A DNA stretch of 64,000 nucleotides from Mycolicibacterium iranicum (GTDB lineage: Bacteria; Actinomycetota; Actinomycetes; Mycobacteriales; Mycobacteriaceae): NCBI RefSeq assembly GCF_002101705.1, contig NZ_LQPC01000054.1, positions 62,001-126,000 on the forward strand. The letters are read 5' to 3'. Position numbers and translations under genes: made by a program. Positions 27,501 to 36,558 of the stretch are shown piece after piece. Under the pieces are notes generated by a model that saw nothing but the letters and a program-made list of their open reading frames with translations, was not told where the DNA came from and searched no databases. Positions within the stretch are counted from its first letter, which is position 1, and each line of letters starts with the position of its first letter.

Positions 27501-29997
27501 CACGTCGGTCGCAACCAGCCCGCCCACCCATCTGTGGCAGGCGCGGCTGGTACGCGAGGCCAAGCCCTATCCCGGTTTCCACCGGATTCAGGGCGTCGAG
27601 GTCGTCCCGATGTCGGTGCTGCTGCGGACCCTGACCGTGGCCGCCGCCGAATCGGGAGCAACGACGCTCTCCGACATCTCGTTCGACCGCCCGGTCGTGG
27701 TCGACCAGGCCCAGGTGATCCAGGTCGTCAGCAACGGAGACGCCATCACGATGGCGTCGGCGCCGTCGGTGGACGCGCCGGCCAACCGCTGGGTGCGCCA
27801 CGCCGTGGCCCGGATCTCCTCGGCGCAGGCCGGGGATGCCGTCGGCGCGGTCGACGTAACCGGCGCCACGGACTACGACAGGTCGACCGTCGAAGAGCTG
27901 CAAGCGAAGTGGGGTGTCGAGGGGCAGCCGTTCCCGTGGTCGATCACCTCGTGCCGCGCGACCACCGACGGTGTGCTCGCCGAAGTGGCGTGGCAGGAGG
28001 CGTCCGCGGTCGCGCTGCTCGACGCCGCGGTTCAGATCGCGCGCCTCGCCGATATCAACGACAGCAGGCTACTTGTTCCCGCCGGTGTCGAAAGCCTCTC
28101 CGCGACAGGTGAATTGGCGGACACTTCCGGCATCGTGACGGTGCGCCGCAGGCCGGCATCCGGAGATGCGCTCGTTCTGGACATCTCGGTGACCGTGCCC
28201 GACGGCAGCTCCCGGGTGGACATCCGCGGTCTGCGCTACGTCGACGTGCAGGCGGGACCGTCGGACTCGGCACCTGCCGACCCGCGCACCGTGGCCCACG
28301 AACTCGCGTGGCAGCCATGGGACGGTCCGTCCGGTCAGGCACCGGCGCCGACGTCGCTTGCCGTCATCGGAAGGAGCGCGACCGCCGTCGCACTGCGTGA
28401 CAGCCTCGTCGGGGCGGGATACACCCTCGCCGACGAGGAAACCGCGCGGTGCGTGCTCTACGTGCCCGACACCGGCACCGATGACGCCGACGACGTCTCG
28501 GCGGCCGTCCGGCTCACCGGTGACGTCGCCGGCCTGGTCAGCTCGCTGGCCCGGCGCACCGACCGTGAAGAACCCCGCCTCTGGATCGTCACCGAAGGTG
28601 TTCGCGACGCCGACACGGCGCAGGCGCTGCGGCAGAGCACCCTGTGGGGCGTTGCCGGTGTCATCGGCGCAGAGCAGCCGCAACTGTGGGGTGGGCTCGT
28701 CGACATCGCCTCCGACGCAGACCTCGGCAACGTCGGGTCGGCGCTGGCCGGTGTGCTTCCGATCGGCGCCAAGTCGATCCTGTCGTTGCGCGACGGGCGC
28801 TTCTTCGCACCCGCACTTGCGCCCATCGCCTCGGAGGCGGTCCGCGAACCGCTGCGGTGCCGCCCCGACGCCGCCTACCTGATCACCGGCGGCCTCGGCG
28901 CCCTCGGACTCGTGACCGCCGACTGGCTCGCCGACCGGGGTGCCCGCCGCGTCATCCTCGCGGGCCGCACGGCACTGCCGCCGCGCAGCCGGTGGGACGC
29001 CGACGACCTCGGCAAGGATGTGCGGGAGAAGATCGACGCGATCCGCGCACTGGAGCTTCGCGGGGTCGCCGTCGAGACGGCCGCGCTGGACATCGGGTCG
29101 CGCGACGACCTGACCGCGTGGCTGTCGCGGCGGGATGAGCAGGGGTCGCCGCCGATTCGGGGCATCATCCACGGTGCGGGCCTGACCGACAGCCAGCTGC
29201 TGACCGACATCGACGACGAGCGTCTGCGCACGACGCTGTGGCCGAAGGTGGCCGGGGCGCAGGCCCTCCACGAAGCCTTCCCGGTCGACAGCCTCGATTT
29301 CCTCTACCTGACCGCATCGGCGGGCACCGTGTTCGGCGTCCCCGGCCAGGGTGCCTACGCGGCGGGCAATGCGTACCTCGACGGGCTGGCCCGTGCCAGG
29401 CACCGGCTGGGCGGAATCACGGCCAGCCTCGATTGGGTCGCCTGGCGCGGTCTCGGATTCGGTTCCGATGCGCAGGTCGTCATCGACGAACTCGAACGTC
29501 AGGGCTCACGGCCGGTCACGCCTGCTGAGGCGTTCGCCGCGTGGGAGTACGCGAGCCGGTTCGACGTCCCCCACGTCGTCATGGCTCCGACGCTCACCGA
29601 CGAGGAGGTCGACGAGGAGGCCGGTGTCAGCCGGGCCCCCGATCGGGCCTGGTCGGAGATGTCGGCCGACGAGGTGATCGCCGAGATGGAGACCGGGCTG
29701 CGCGGAATCCTTGCGACGGAGCTGAGGATCCCCGAGGACGAGGTCGACACGGATCGCCCGTTGGCCGAGATGGGACTCAACTCGGTGATGGCCATGTCGA
29801 TCCGCCGCGAGGTCGAGCGTCTCGCCGGGATCGAACTGTCCGCCACGATGCTGTGGAACTACCCGACGATCGCCGCGCTGGCGGCCCACCTGGCCGAGAA
29901 GGTGGCCCCGCAGACCGGTGCCGAGAGCGGTGACGAGGATGAGGACGACGCAGGAGACAGCCTGCTCGACTCGCTCTTCGACAGCGTTGAGAACTGA
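24520..29997 (+). CDS. ppsA: Type I PKS, PpsA-like loading module 1 (ACP-KS-AT-DH-KR-ACP)
   Basis: 1825 residues. Order: loading ACP (~8-85, LAVGSSDAVVL), KS (~95-525, active Cys269 in DTACSSS, HGTGT), AT (~628-920, Ser719 in GHSMGE), DH-like region (~985-1260, His1021 in HRIQGVEVVP and Asp1168 in LLDAAVQ), KR (~1450-1650, GGLGALG, Tyr1613 in GAYAAGNAY) and ACP (Ser1755 in MGLNSVMAM). The first ACP receives the fatty acyl group from the ligase just upstream; the module adds one extender unit and reduces it. If the DH works, the product is an enoyl chain and not the 3-hydroxy chain expected of PpsA. Confidence 0.9.
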   Translation: MTSEFDEDSIRHWLVDYLVTNIGCSPDEIDLDAPLNDLAVGSSDAVVLTGELSELLGRTVSPVEFWQYPTINALAKFLTGGEVDTAVEVTPTHRIAEDAIAVVGLGCRFPGDIHGPDELWDFLSDGRSAVSEVPPTRWSWYDDGSAEGAAALAGTTRWGSYLSDIDEFDADFFEISPSEADKMDPQQRLLLEVTHEALEYAGIRPSSLRHTQTGVFVGACLGEYGVMASKELSEVNAYSGTGGALSIIANRVSYYFDLRGPSVTIDTACSSSLVAIHLACQSLRTGDSDIALAGGVNVILSPAVTRSFDQAEAMSQSGRCHAFDARADGFVRGEGCGVAVLKRLSDAVRDGDRVLAVVRGSAVNQDGRSNGLMAPNPAAQMAVLRSAYAAAGVEPREVDYVEAHGTGTLLGDPIEARAMGTVLGRGRSVDAPLLIGAIKSNLGHTEAAAGIAGFAKTVLALHHGRIPPNLDYQSPNPHIAFDNLRLKVVDQATDWEPAGRPRVAGVSSFGFGGTNAHVVLEQALGTVGAGPDRDEAGDSAITTLVVSGKSAQRIATTAGALAEWMAGAGAQVPLEQVAHSLNHHRAQHNKFATVCSRDRAGALAGLQALASGQAAPGVVSSHQGACRPGTVFVYSGQGSQWTGMGRRLLADEPAFAAAVDELEPVFVEQVGFSLRDIIAGGETVTGIERIQPVLVGVQLALTELWRSYGVHPDAVIGHSMGEVAAAVVSGALSVADGLKVIATRSKLMSRLSGQGAMALIELDPDAATELIADYPDVTLAVYASPRQSVIAGPPDQVDAVIAVVAAKDRLARRVEVDVASHHPTIDPILPELREALRDLRPASPNIPMVITTREHDGPEPVFDADYWVDNLRNPVRFHQAVAAAGAELGTFIEVSPHPLLTFGISDTLGTTHHHAVPTLLREGKDDGTADETLTFHTHLNSTYTSQPPVSRHAPEPHPVLPTTPWHHTRHWVPATTTNRRGPAAPRLGTLLGDLTSVATSPPTHLWQARLVREAKPYPGFHRIQGVEVVPMSVLLRTLTVAAAESGATTLSDISFDRPVVVDQAQVIQVVSNGDAITMASAPSVDAPANRWVRHAVARISSAQAGDAVGAVDVTGATDYDRSTVEELQAKWGVEGQPFPWSITSCRATTDGVLAEVAWQEASAVALLDAAVQIARLADINDSRLLVPAGVESLSATGELADTSGIVTVRRRPASGDALVLDISVTVPDGSSRVDIRGLRYVDVQAGPSDSAPADPRTVAHELAWQPWDGPSGQAPAPTSLAVIGRSATAVALRDSLVGAGYTLADEETARCVLYVPDTGTDDADDVSAAVRLTGDVAGLVSSLARRTDREEPRLWIVTEGVRDADTAQALRQSTLWGVAGVIGAEQPQLWGGLVDIASDADLGNVGSALAGVLPIGAKSILSLRDGRFFAPALAPIASEAVREPLRCRPDAAYLITGGLGALGLVTADWLADRGARRVILAGRTALPPRSRWDADDLGKDVREKIDAIRALELRGVAVETAALDIGSRDDLTAWLSRRDEQGSPPIRGIIHGAGLTDSQLLTDIDDERLRTTLWPKVAGAQALHEAFPVDSLDFLYLTASAGTVFGVPGQGAYAAGNAYLDGLARARHRLGGITASLDWVAWRGLGFGSDAQVVIDELERQGSRPVTPAEAFAAWEYASRFDVPHVVMAPTLTDEEVDEEAGVSRAPDRAWSEMSADEVIAEMETGLRGILATELRIPEDEVDTDRPLAEMGLNSVMAMSIRREVERLAGIELSATMLWNYPTIAALAAHLAEKVAPQTGAESGDEDEDDAGDSLLDSLFDSVEN

Positions 29998-30097
29998 TTT
30001 CTCAAATCGGCCCGTCAGGGGAGACCATGTCGGAAGCGGTCCGATGGGTCTGAGTGTGGAATTTTGTAGGTTTGGTCGGATGTGAGGAGCGACTGTG

Positions 30098-31828
30098 ATG
30101 GCACTTTCTGAAGCCACGATCCCGGCGGTACTCGCGGACAGGGCACAGAAGCAGCCGGATGACACCGCCTACACGTTCGTCGACTACGAAGCCGATCCGG
30201 CGGGCATCACCGACAGCCTGACCTGGTCGGAGGTTTACGAACGCTCGCTGGTCGTCGCCGAGAAGCTCGCCGCGATCGGATCGCCGGGGGACCGCGCGGT
30301 CATCCTGGCGCCGCAGAGCCTGGAGTACATCGTCGGGTTCCTCGGCGCGATCCAGGCCGGCTTCATCGCCGTCCCGCTGTCGATGCCCCAGACCCGGCAC
30401 CACGACGAACGTGTGACCGGCGCGATGGCGGATTCGACACCCGTCGTGGTGCTGACGACGTCGTCGGTGGTCGACGACGTCCGCAAGTACGGACAGGCCG
30501 ACCCCAAGCAGCGGCCACCGAAATTCCTCGAGGTCGACACCCTCGATTTCGACTCGCCGACGAAGTTCACCCCGCTGGCGTCGCTGCCGAAAACGGCCTA
30601 CCTGCAGTACACCTCGGGATCGACCCGTGCGCCGGCCGGCGTGGTGGTGTCCCACAAGAACGTGGTCGTCAACGTCGAGGAGTTGCTCACCGACTACTAC
30701 GAGGCGTATCCCGACGGCGCGCCCGAGGACACCACGATCGTGTCGTGGCTGCCCTTCTACCACGACATGGGCCTGATCGTCGGCGTGTTCATCCCGATGA
30801 TGCTGGGCAAACCCGCGGTGCTGATGAGCCCGGTGGCGTTCATGCAGAAGCCCGCCCGCTGGATGCAGCAGCTGGGTTCGAACACCAGCGCGTTCACCGC
30901 GGCGCCCAACTTCGCGTTCGAGCTGGCCGTCAAGCGCACCACCGACGAGGATATGGCGGGCAAGGACCTCAGCGGCGTCGTCGTGATGATCAACGGTGCA
31001 GAGCGCGTGCACGGCTCGACCGTGCGTCGTTTCAACGAGCGGTTCGCGGCGTTCGGGCTGCCCGACTCGGCGATGCGGCCGTCGTACGGCCTGGCCGAAG
31101 CCACCGTCTACGTTGCGGCCTCGCATGGCGGACGCCCTCCGACAGCGGTGCGGTTCGATGTCGAGAAGCTGGCGGCAGGCCATGCCGAGCGGTGCGAGGG
31201 TCAGGACGGCACGGAACTGATCGGCTGCGGCGCGGTGCGGTCGACAACAGCGCGGGTGGTCGATCCCGACACCCTGGTCGAGAATCCGGCGGGCAAGATC
31301 GGCGAGGTCTGGCTGCACGGAGAGCACGTCGCCGGCGGCTACTGGCACAACCCGAAGCTCAGCGAGCTGTTCGCCGCGCAGCTCACTGAGCCGACCGCAG
31401 GAACCCCGAAGGGTCCGTGGCTGCGTACCGGCGACCTCGGCGTGATGTTCGACGACGAGCTGTTCATCGTCGGTCGCATCAAGGACCTGCTGATCGTCGA
31501 CGGGCGCAACCACTATCCCGACGACATCGAGGCGACCGTCGCCGAGTTCACCGGCGGCCGCGTCGCCGCGGTGTCGGTTCCGGACGAGGCGAGCGAACGG
31601 CTCGTGGTGATCGCCGAGCTCAAGAAGCAGCTGGATGAGTCCGTGCTGGACTCGGTCAAGCAGCAGGTCACCTCGGCCGTGTCGATGACGCACAGCGTGC
31701 GGCTGTCCGACTTCGTGCTGGTCGGACCCGGATCGCTGCCGCTGACGACCAGCGGCAAGGTGCGCCGCGCGTCCAGCGTGCAGCTCTATCGCGAGGACAA
31801 ATTCAGTCGGTTGGACGCCACTACATGA
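30098..31828 (+). CDS. Second fatty-acyl-AMP ligase (entry point 2)
   Basis: A 576-residue FAAL closely related to the ligase at 22742. It shows YTSGSTRAPAGVVVSH, WLPFYHDMGLIVGVF, YGLAEATVYV, LRTGDLGVM, GRIKDLLIVDGRNHYPDDIE and TTSGKVRRAS. The ATG at 30098 has GAGGAG eight bases upstream; a GTG at 30095 is possible. It sits inside the operon, 100 bp after the first PKS, and its stop overlaps the start of a second PKS that also carries an N-terminal ACP. The M. tuberculosis pps operon has no ligase at this position, so this looks like a duplicated loading unit that could supply a different starter acid. Confidence 0.9.
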   Translation: MALSEATIPAVLADRAQKQPDDTAYTFVDYEADPAGITDSLTWSEVYERSLVVAEKLAAIGSPGDRAVILAPQSLEYIVGFLGAIQAGFIAVPLSMPQTRHHDERVTGAMADSTPVVVLTTSSVVDDVRKYGQADPKQRPPKFLEVDTLDFDSPTKFTPLASLPKTAYLQYTSGSTRAPAGVVVSHKNVVVNVEELLTDYYEAYPDGAPEDTTIVSWLPFYHDMGLIVGVFIPMMLGKPAVLMSPVAFMQKPARWMQQLGSNTSAFTAAPNFAFELAVKRTTDEDMAGKDLSGVVVMINGAERVHGSTVRRFNERFAAFGLPDSAMRPSYGLAEATVYVAASHGGRPPTAVRFDVEKLAAGHAERCEGQDGTELIGCGAVRSTTARVVDPDTLVENPAGKIGEVWLHGEHVAGGYWHNPKLSELFAAQLTEPTAGTPKGPWLRTGDLGVMFDDELFIVGRIKDLLIVDGRNHYPDDIEATVAEFTGGRVAAVSVPDEASERLVVIAELKKQLDESVLDSVKQQVTSAVSMTHSVRLSDFVLVGPGSLPLTTSGKVRRASSVQLYREDKFSRLDATT

Positions 31829-34800
31829 CCTCTGCTTTCGACGAGGCTGCTGTTCGTCGGTGGTTGATCGACTACCTGGTCACGAACAACGGTTGCAGTC
31901 CGGAGCACATCGAACGCGGCGCCTCGATGCACGACCTCGGCGTGGGGTCCCGCGACGCCGTCGTACTCACCGGCGTGCTCTCGGAGTTCCTGGGCCGCAC
32001 CGTTTCGCCGGTGGACTTTTGGCAGTACCCGACCGTGGATGGGCTGGCGAAATTCCTGACCGGCGGTGAGGTCGAGCCCGTCTCCGACGGGGAGGTGACC
32101 CGTGCGGCCGGGCTGGACGAGCCCATCGCCGTCATCGGTCTGGGTCTGCGCCTGCCCGGCGGGCAGGACGTCGACGGCAACATCGAGGGCCCCGACGCGT
32201 ACTGGGACTTCTTGACCGAGGGGCACTCGTCGGTGCGTGAGGTGCCCGGGGATCGCTGGTCCTGGTTCGACGACGGCACCCCCGAGGGCGCGGCGGCGCT
32301 CGCGGGCACCACCAAGTGGGGCTCGTTCCTGCGCGACATCGACGCGTTCGACGCCGAGTTCTTCGAGATCATCCCGCGCGAAGCGACCCGCATGGACCCG
32401 CAGCAGCGACTGCTGCTCGAGGTCACCCACGAGGCGCTCGAGCATGCGGGCATCGCGGCGGATTCGCTGGCCGAGACCCGCACCGGTGTGTTCGCCGGGG
32501 CCAGCGCCGGCGACTACGCACAGATGGGCTCGGCGGACCTCAGCGGCGTCGACGCGTGGTTCGGGACCGGCGGTTCGATCAGCATCATCGCCAACCGGGT
32601 GTCGTACGTCTTCGATCTGCGCGGCCCGTCGGTCACCATCGACACCGCCTGCTCGTCCTCGCTCGTATCCATCCATCTCGCTGTGCAGAGCCTGCGCACC
32701 GGGGACTGCGATCTGGCGCTGGCCGCGGGAGTGAATCTTTTGCTCTCGCCCGCCGGCACGCGCAGCCTCGACCAGGCCGAGGCGATGTCGCCGACGGGTC
32801 AGTGCCACGCGTTCGACGCGAGCGCCGACGGCTTCGTGCGCGGCGAGGGCTGCGGTGTTGCGGTACTCAAGCGCCTGTCCGACGCCCAGCGTGACGGTGA
32901 CCGGGTGCTCGCGGTCATTCGCGGGTCGGCGGTCAATCAGGACGGCCGCTCCAACGGCCTGATGGCGCCGAACCCGTCGGCTCAGATGGCGGTCCTGCGG
33001 GCCGCCTACTCATCGGCGGGCGTCAATCCCCGCGAGGTCGACTACGTCGAGGCGCACGGCACCGGCACATTGCTGGGTGACCCGATCGAGGCGCGCGCGC
33101 TGGGCACGGTGCTCGGCAAGGGGCGTCCCGCGGAGGCTCCCCTTCTGATCGGCGCGGTCAAGTCCAATCTGGGCCACCTCGAGGCGGCTGCCGGTATCGC
33201 CGGGTTCGCCAAGGCGGTTCTGGCGTTGCAGCACAACACAATTCCGGGTAACCGCGGATACGAGAAGCCCAACTCACACATTCCGTTCGACAAGCTCCGG
33301 CTCAAGGTCGTCGACCAGCACACCGACTGGGCGCCCGCGGGCCGGCCCCGTCGCGCGGGCATCTCGTCGTTCGGGTTCGGTGGCACCAACGCCCACGTCG
33401 TCATCGAGCAGGCGCCGGTCACGGTGACCGCCGCGGCCGACGAGCCCGAGGCGGCCGTCACGACGCTGGTCGTGTCCGGCAAGACGCCCGAGCGGATCGC
33501 ATCGCAGGCCGCCGTACTGGCCGAGTGGATGGCCACGGCCGATGTGCCTGTCGCATCGTTGTCTCAGGTTGCCCACACGCTCAACCATCACCGCTCGCAG
33601 CACGCCCGGTTCGCCACCGTGGTCGCCCGCGATACGGGGCAGGCGATCGCGGGCCTGCAGGCGCTGGCCGCCGGACAGTCCGCGCCGGGCGTCGTCGGCC
33701 CTGCGCAGGTCACGCCGAAACCGGGCACGGTGTTCGTCTACTCGGGCCAGGGCTCGCAGTGGCCGGGGATGGCCCGCCGGCTGCTCGACGACGAACCTGC
33801 CTTCGCGCAGGCCATCGCCGACATCGAGCCCGTCTTCGTCGAACAGGTCGGCTTCTCACTGCGCGACATCCTCGCCGGCGGTGAACCGGTCAGCGGCGAC
33901 GCGCAGGTGCAGCCGGTGCTGATGGGTTTGCAGCTCGCGCTGACGGAGCTGTGGCGCTCCCACGGCGTGCATCCGGACGCCGTCATCGGCCACTCGATGG
34001 GTGAGGTCACCGCAGCCGTCGTCGCTGGGGCGCTCAGCGTCGCCGACGGACTCAAGGTGATCGCGGCGCGCTCGTCGATCATGTCGAGGCTGGCAGGGCA
34101 GGGCGCGGTCGCGCTGCTCAACGTCGAGGCCGACGAGTGCGAGGCGCTGATCGAGGCTCACCCCAGCGTGGAGATCGCCGGCTATCTGTCACCGCGCCAG
34201 ACGGTGGTGGCAGGGCTGCCCGACGAGGTCGACGCCGTCATCGCGACCGTCACGTCGCTGAATACGTTCGCCCGGCGAGTCAACATGGTCGTCGCGTCGC
34301 ACACCGCCTTGATGGAGCCGGTGCTTTCCGATATCCGGTCGGCGCTGGCCGACGTGGACCCCAGCATCCCGACGCTGCCGTTCCTGTCGACGGTTACCGA
34401 CCCCGCGGATTCGCCGGTGTTGGACGCCGACTACTGGGTGGCCAACGTCCGCAGGCCCGTCAGGTTCAGCCAGGCCATCGGCGCAGCCGCCGCCGACCAC
34501 GGCACGTTCATCGAGATCAGCCCGCACTCGACGCTGTCGCAGGCGATTGCCGAGACGCTGGCCGACAGTCCCGATCACCTTCTGGTGGGCACCCTGGCCC
34601 GTGATGCCGATGACACCGTCGTCTTCCACGCGAACGTCAACACCACGCACACGTCGCGTCCGCCGCATACCGCGCACGGCGCCGAACCGCACATCGCGCT
34701 GCCCACCACGCCGTGGCACCGCACCCGGCACTGGGTGGACGTGCGGCCGCGCCGCGGCGGGGTGGCCCGCTCGGGTGGGCTGCCCGCAGGCAGCGCGGTA

Positions 34801-36558
34801 CCTCCCGAGTGGTTCTGCGAACTGACGTGGCCCGCGAAACCGCTTGCCGGACAGTCGGATCCGAACGAGACGGCGTCCTGGCTGGTCGTCGGCGACGACG
34901 CGCTGGCCGCTGAGATGTCGCGCCTCGGCGCGACCGTGGCCACCGGCGGCGTCGACGACATCGGCTCGGCGACCCACGTGCTGTATGCGCCGACGGCAGC
35001 CGACGAGCTGGGCTACGACCTGTTCGAGACCGGTCGCGGCCTCGCTCTGGGTGCCGCCGCTGCCGCAGAGCCGCCCACGCTGTACCTGCTGACCCGCAAC
35101 GCGCAGCCAGTCAGTGTGGGGGATCGGGCCAACCCGGCGCAGGCGGTGCTCTGGGGCCTGGGCCGCACGCTCGCGCTGGAGCATCCCGAGATCTGGGGTG
35201 CCGTCATCGACGCCGACGAATCCGTGCCCCCCGTGGTCGCGGCCCGCTGGCTCCTCGGCGAGGCCCACCACGGCGACGGCGAGGACCAGATCGTCTACCG
35301 CGGCGGCAACCGTCTCGTCGCGCGTCTCGTCCACGCCCTTCCGCCCGCACCGGTGGGCGCCGAGACACTCGACGCCGACGGCGCGCACCTGGTCGTCGGT
35401 GCCACCGGAAACATCGGCCCCGGCCTCATCGAACAGCTCGCCGCAATGGGCGCGAGAACAATTGTGGCCGTCTCACGCAACCCGGGCTCGCGTCTCGACG
35501 AGCTCACCGCACGGCTTGCGGCGACTGGCACCACCGTCGTCACGGTCGCGGCCGACGCCGCCGACGAAGCGTCGCTGCGCCCGGTGTTCGACCGCTTCGG
35601 CGCGGATCTCCCGCCGCTTAAGGGCATCTATCTGGCGGCGATGAGCGGTGGCCCGGTGACGCTGGACGACATGACCCCCGACGACGTCGTCGCGATGTTC
35701 CGTCCCAAGATGGACGCGGCTGTGGCCGCCCACACACTGTCGCTCGGCCATCCCGTCGAGCAGTTCGTCCTGTTCTCGTCCATCTCGGGTGTGCTCGGCT
35801 CGCGCTGGCTCGCGCACTACGCGGCGACGACGACGTTCCTCGACACGTTCGCCTTCGCCCGCCGCGCCGCCGGTCTGCCCGCGTGCGCCATCAACTGGGG
35901 TCTGTGGAAGTCGCTGGCCGACGTACAGACCGGGTTCGAGGCGCAGGCGACGCAGGAGTCCGGACTGGAACCGATGGACGACGCCGTCGCGATCACCGCG
36001 CTGCGGTCGTTCGTCGGACCGCAGGCACGGGCACGGGCGACCGTCGTCGCGGCGGACTGGCCCCGCCTGGCCGCCGCCTACCACACCCGTGCGCAGCTGC
36101 ACATCCTCGACGACCTGCTCGCCGGCGAGGCGACAGCGGCGCAGCCGCTGACCGGCGACACGAAGTTTCGCCAGGAGCTGAAAACCTGCGACCCCGATCG
36201 ACGCATCGACCTCCTGACAGACTTCGTGATCTCGCAGGTCGCAGCCGTGATGGGGCTCGCTTCGGCGCACACTCTGGATCCGACCGTCGGCTTTTTTCAG
36301 TTCGGAATGGATTCGCTGATGTCGGTAACGTTGCAGCGCTCGCTGAGCGAAAACCTTGGAGAAGCCCTGCCCGCATCCGTGGTGTTCGACTACCCGACCG
36401 TCGAAGCCCTCACCGATTACTTGGCGTCGCTACTTCCTGAGATAATCGAGACCGCCGGTACCGGGGGTGAGGCGGTCGTCAGCGACGAGGCTGACGACAC
36501 GTACGACGACCTCGCCGAGGAAGAGCTGCTGGCGAGACTGTCGGAAAGATTGAGTTGA
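31825..36558 (+). CDS. Type I PKS, loading module 2 (ACP-KS-AT-KR-ACP)
   Basis: 1577 residues. Order: loading ACP (~8-85, LGVGSRDAVVL), KS (~110-530, Cys276), AT (~640-930, Ser724 in GHSMGE), KR (~1010-1400, with GATGNIG near 1192 and Tyr1332 in AHYAATTTF) and ACP (Ser1497 in FGMDSLMS). There is no DH or ER. The KR position four residues after the catalytic Tyr is Thr1336, where the other KRs here have Asn, so activity is uncertain. It is coupled by ATGA to the second ligase and by TTGA to the next PKS. The N-terminal half is closely similar to PKS 1, but the reductive part resembles PKS 3, suggesting recombination between modules. Confidence 0.9.
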   Translation: MTSAFDEAAVRRWLIDYLVTNNGCSPEHIERGASMHDLGVGSRDAVVLTGVLSEFLGRTVSPVDFWQYPTVDGLAKFLTGGEVEPVSDGEVTRAAGLDEPIAVIGLGLRLPGGQDVDGNIEGPDAYWDFLTEGHSSVREVPGDRWSWFDDGTPEGAAALAGTTKWGSFLRDIDAFDAEFFEIIPREATRMDPQQRLLLEVTHEALEHAGIAADSLAETRTGVFAGASAGDYAQMGSADLSGVDAWFGTGGSISIIANRVSYVFDLRGPSVTIDTACSSSLVSIHLAVQSLRTGDCDLALAAGVNLLLSPAGTRSLDQAEAMSPTGQCHAFDASADGFVRGEGCGVAVLKRLSDAQRDGDRVLAVIRGSAVNQDGRSNGLMAPNPSAQMAVLRAAYSSAGVNPREVDYVEAHGTGTLLGDPIEARALGTVLGKGRPAEAPLLIGAVKSNLGHLEAAAGIAGFAKAVLALQHNTIPGNRGYEKPNSHIPFDKLRLKVVDQHTDWAPAGRPRRAGISSFGFGGTNAHVVIEQAPVTVTAAADEPEAAVTTLVVSGKTPERIASQAAVLAEWMATADVPVASLSQVAHTLNHHRSQHARFATVVARDTGQAIAGLQALAAGQSAPGVVGPAQVTPKPGTVFVYSGQGSQWPGMARRLLDDEPAFAQAIADIEPVFVEQVGFSLRDILAGGEPVSGDAQVQPVLMGLQLALTELWRSHGVHPDAVIGHSMGEVTAAVVAGALSVADGLKVIAARSSIMSRLAGQGAVALLNVEADECEALIEAHPSVEIAGYLSPRQTVVAGLPDEVDAVIATVTSLNTFARRVNMVVASHTALMEPVLSDIRSALADVDPSIPTLPFLSTVTDPADSPVLDADYWVANVRRPVRFSQAIGAAAADHGTFIEISPHSTLSQAIAETLADSPDHLLVGTLARDADDTVVFHANVNTTHTSRPPHTAHGAEPHIALPTTPWHRTRHWVDVRPRRGGVARSGGLPAGSAVPPEWFCELTWPAKPLAGQSDPNETASWLVVGDDALAAEMSRLGATVATGGVDDIGSATHVLYAPTAADELGYDLFETGRGLALGAAAAAEPPTLYLLTRNAQPVSVGDRANPAQAVLWGLGRTLALEHPEIWGAVIDADESVPPVVAARWLLGEAHHGDGEDQIVYRGGNRLVARLVHALPPAPVGAETLDADGAHLVVGATGNIGPGLIEQLAAMGARTIVAVSRNPGSRLDELTARLAATGTTVVTVAADAADEASLRPVFDRFGADLPPLKGIYLAAMSGGPVTLDDMTPDDVVAMFRPKMDAAVAAHTLSLGHPVEQFVLFSSISGVLGSRWLAHYAATTTFLDTFAFARRAAGLPACAINWGLWKSLADVQTGFEAQATQESGLEPMDDAVAITALRSFVGPQARARATVVAADWPRLAAAYHTRAQLHILDDLLAGEATAAQPLTGDTKFRQELKTCDPDRRIDLLTDFVISQVAAVMGLASAHTLDPTVGFFQFGMDSLMSVTLQRSLSENLGEALPASVVFDYPTVEALTDYLASLLPEIIETAGTGGEAVVSDEADDTYDDLAEEELLARLSERLS

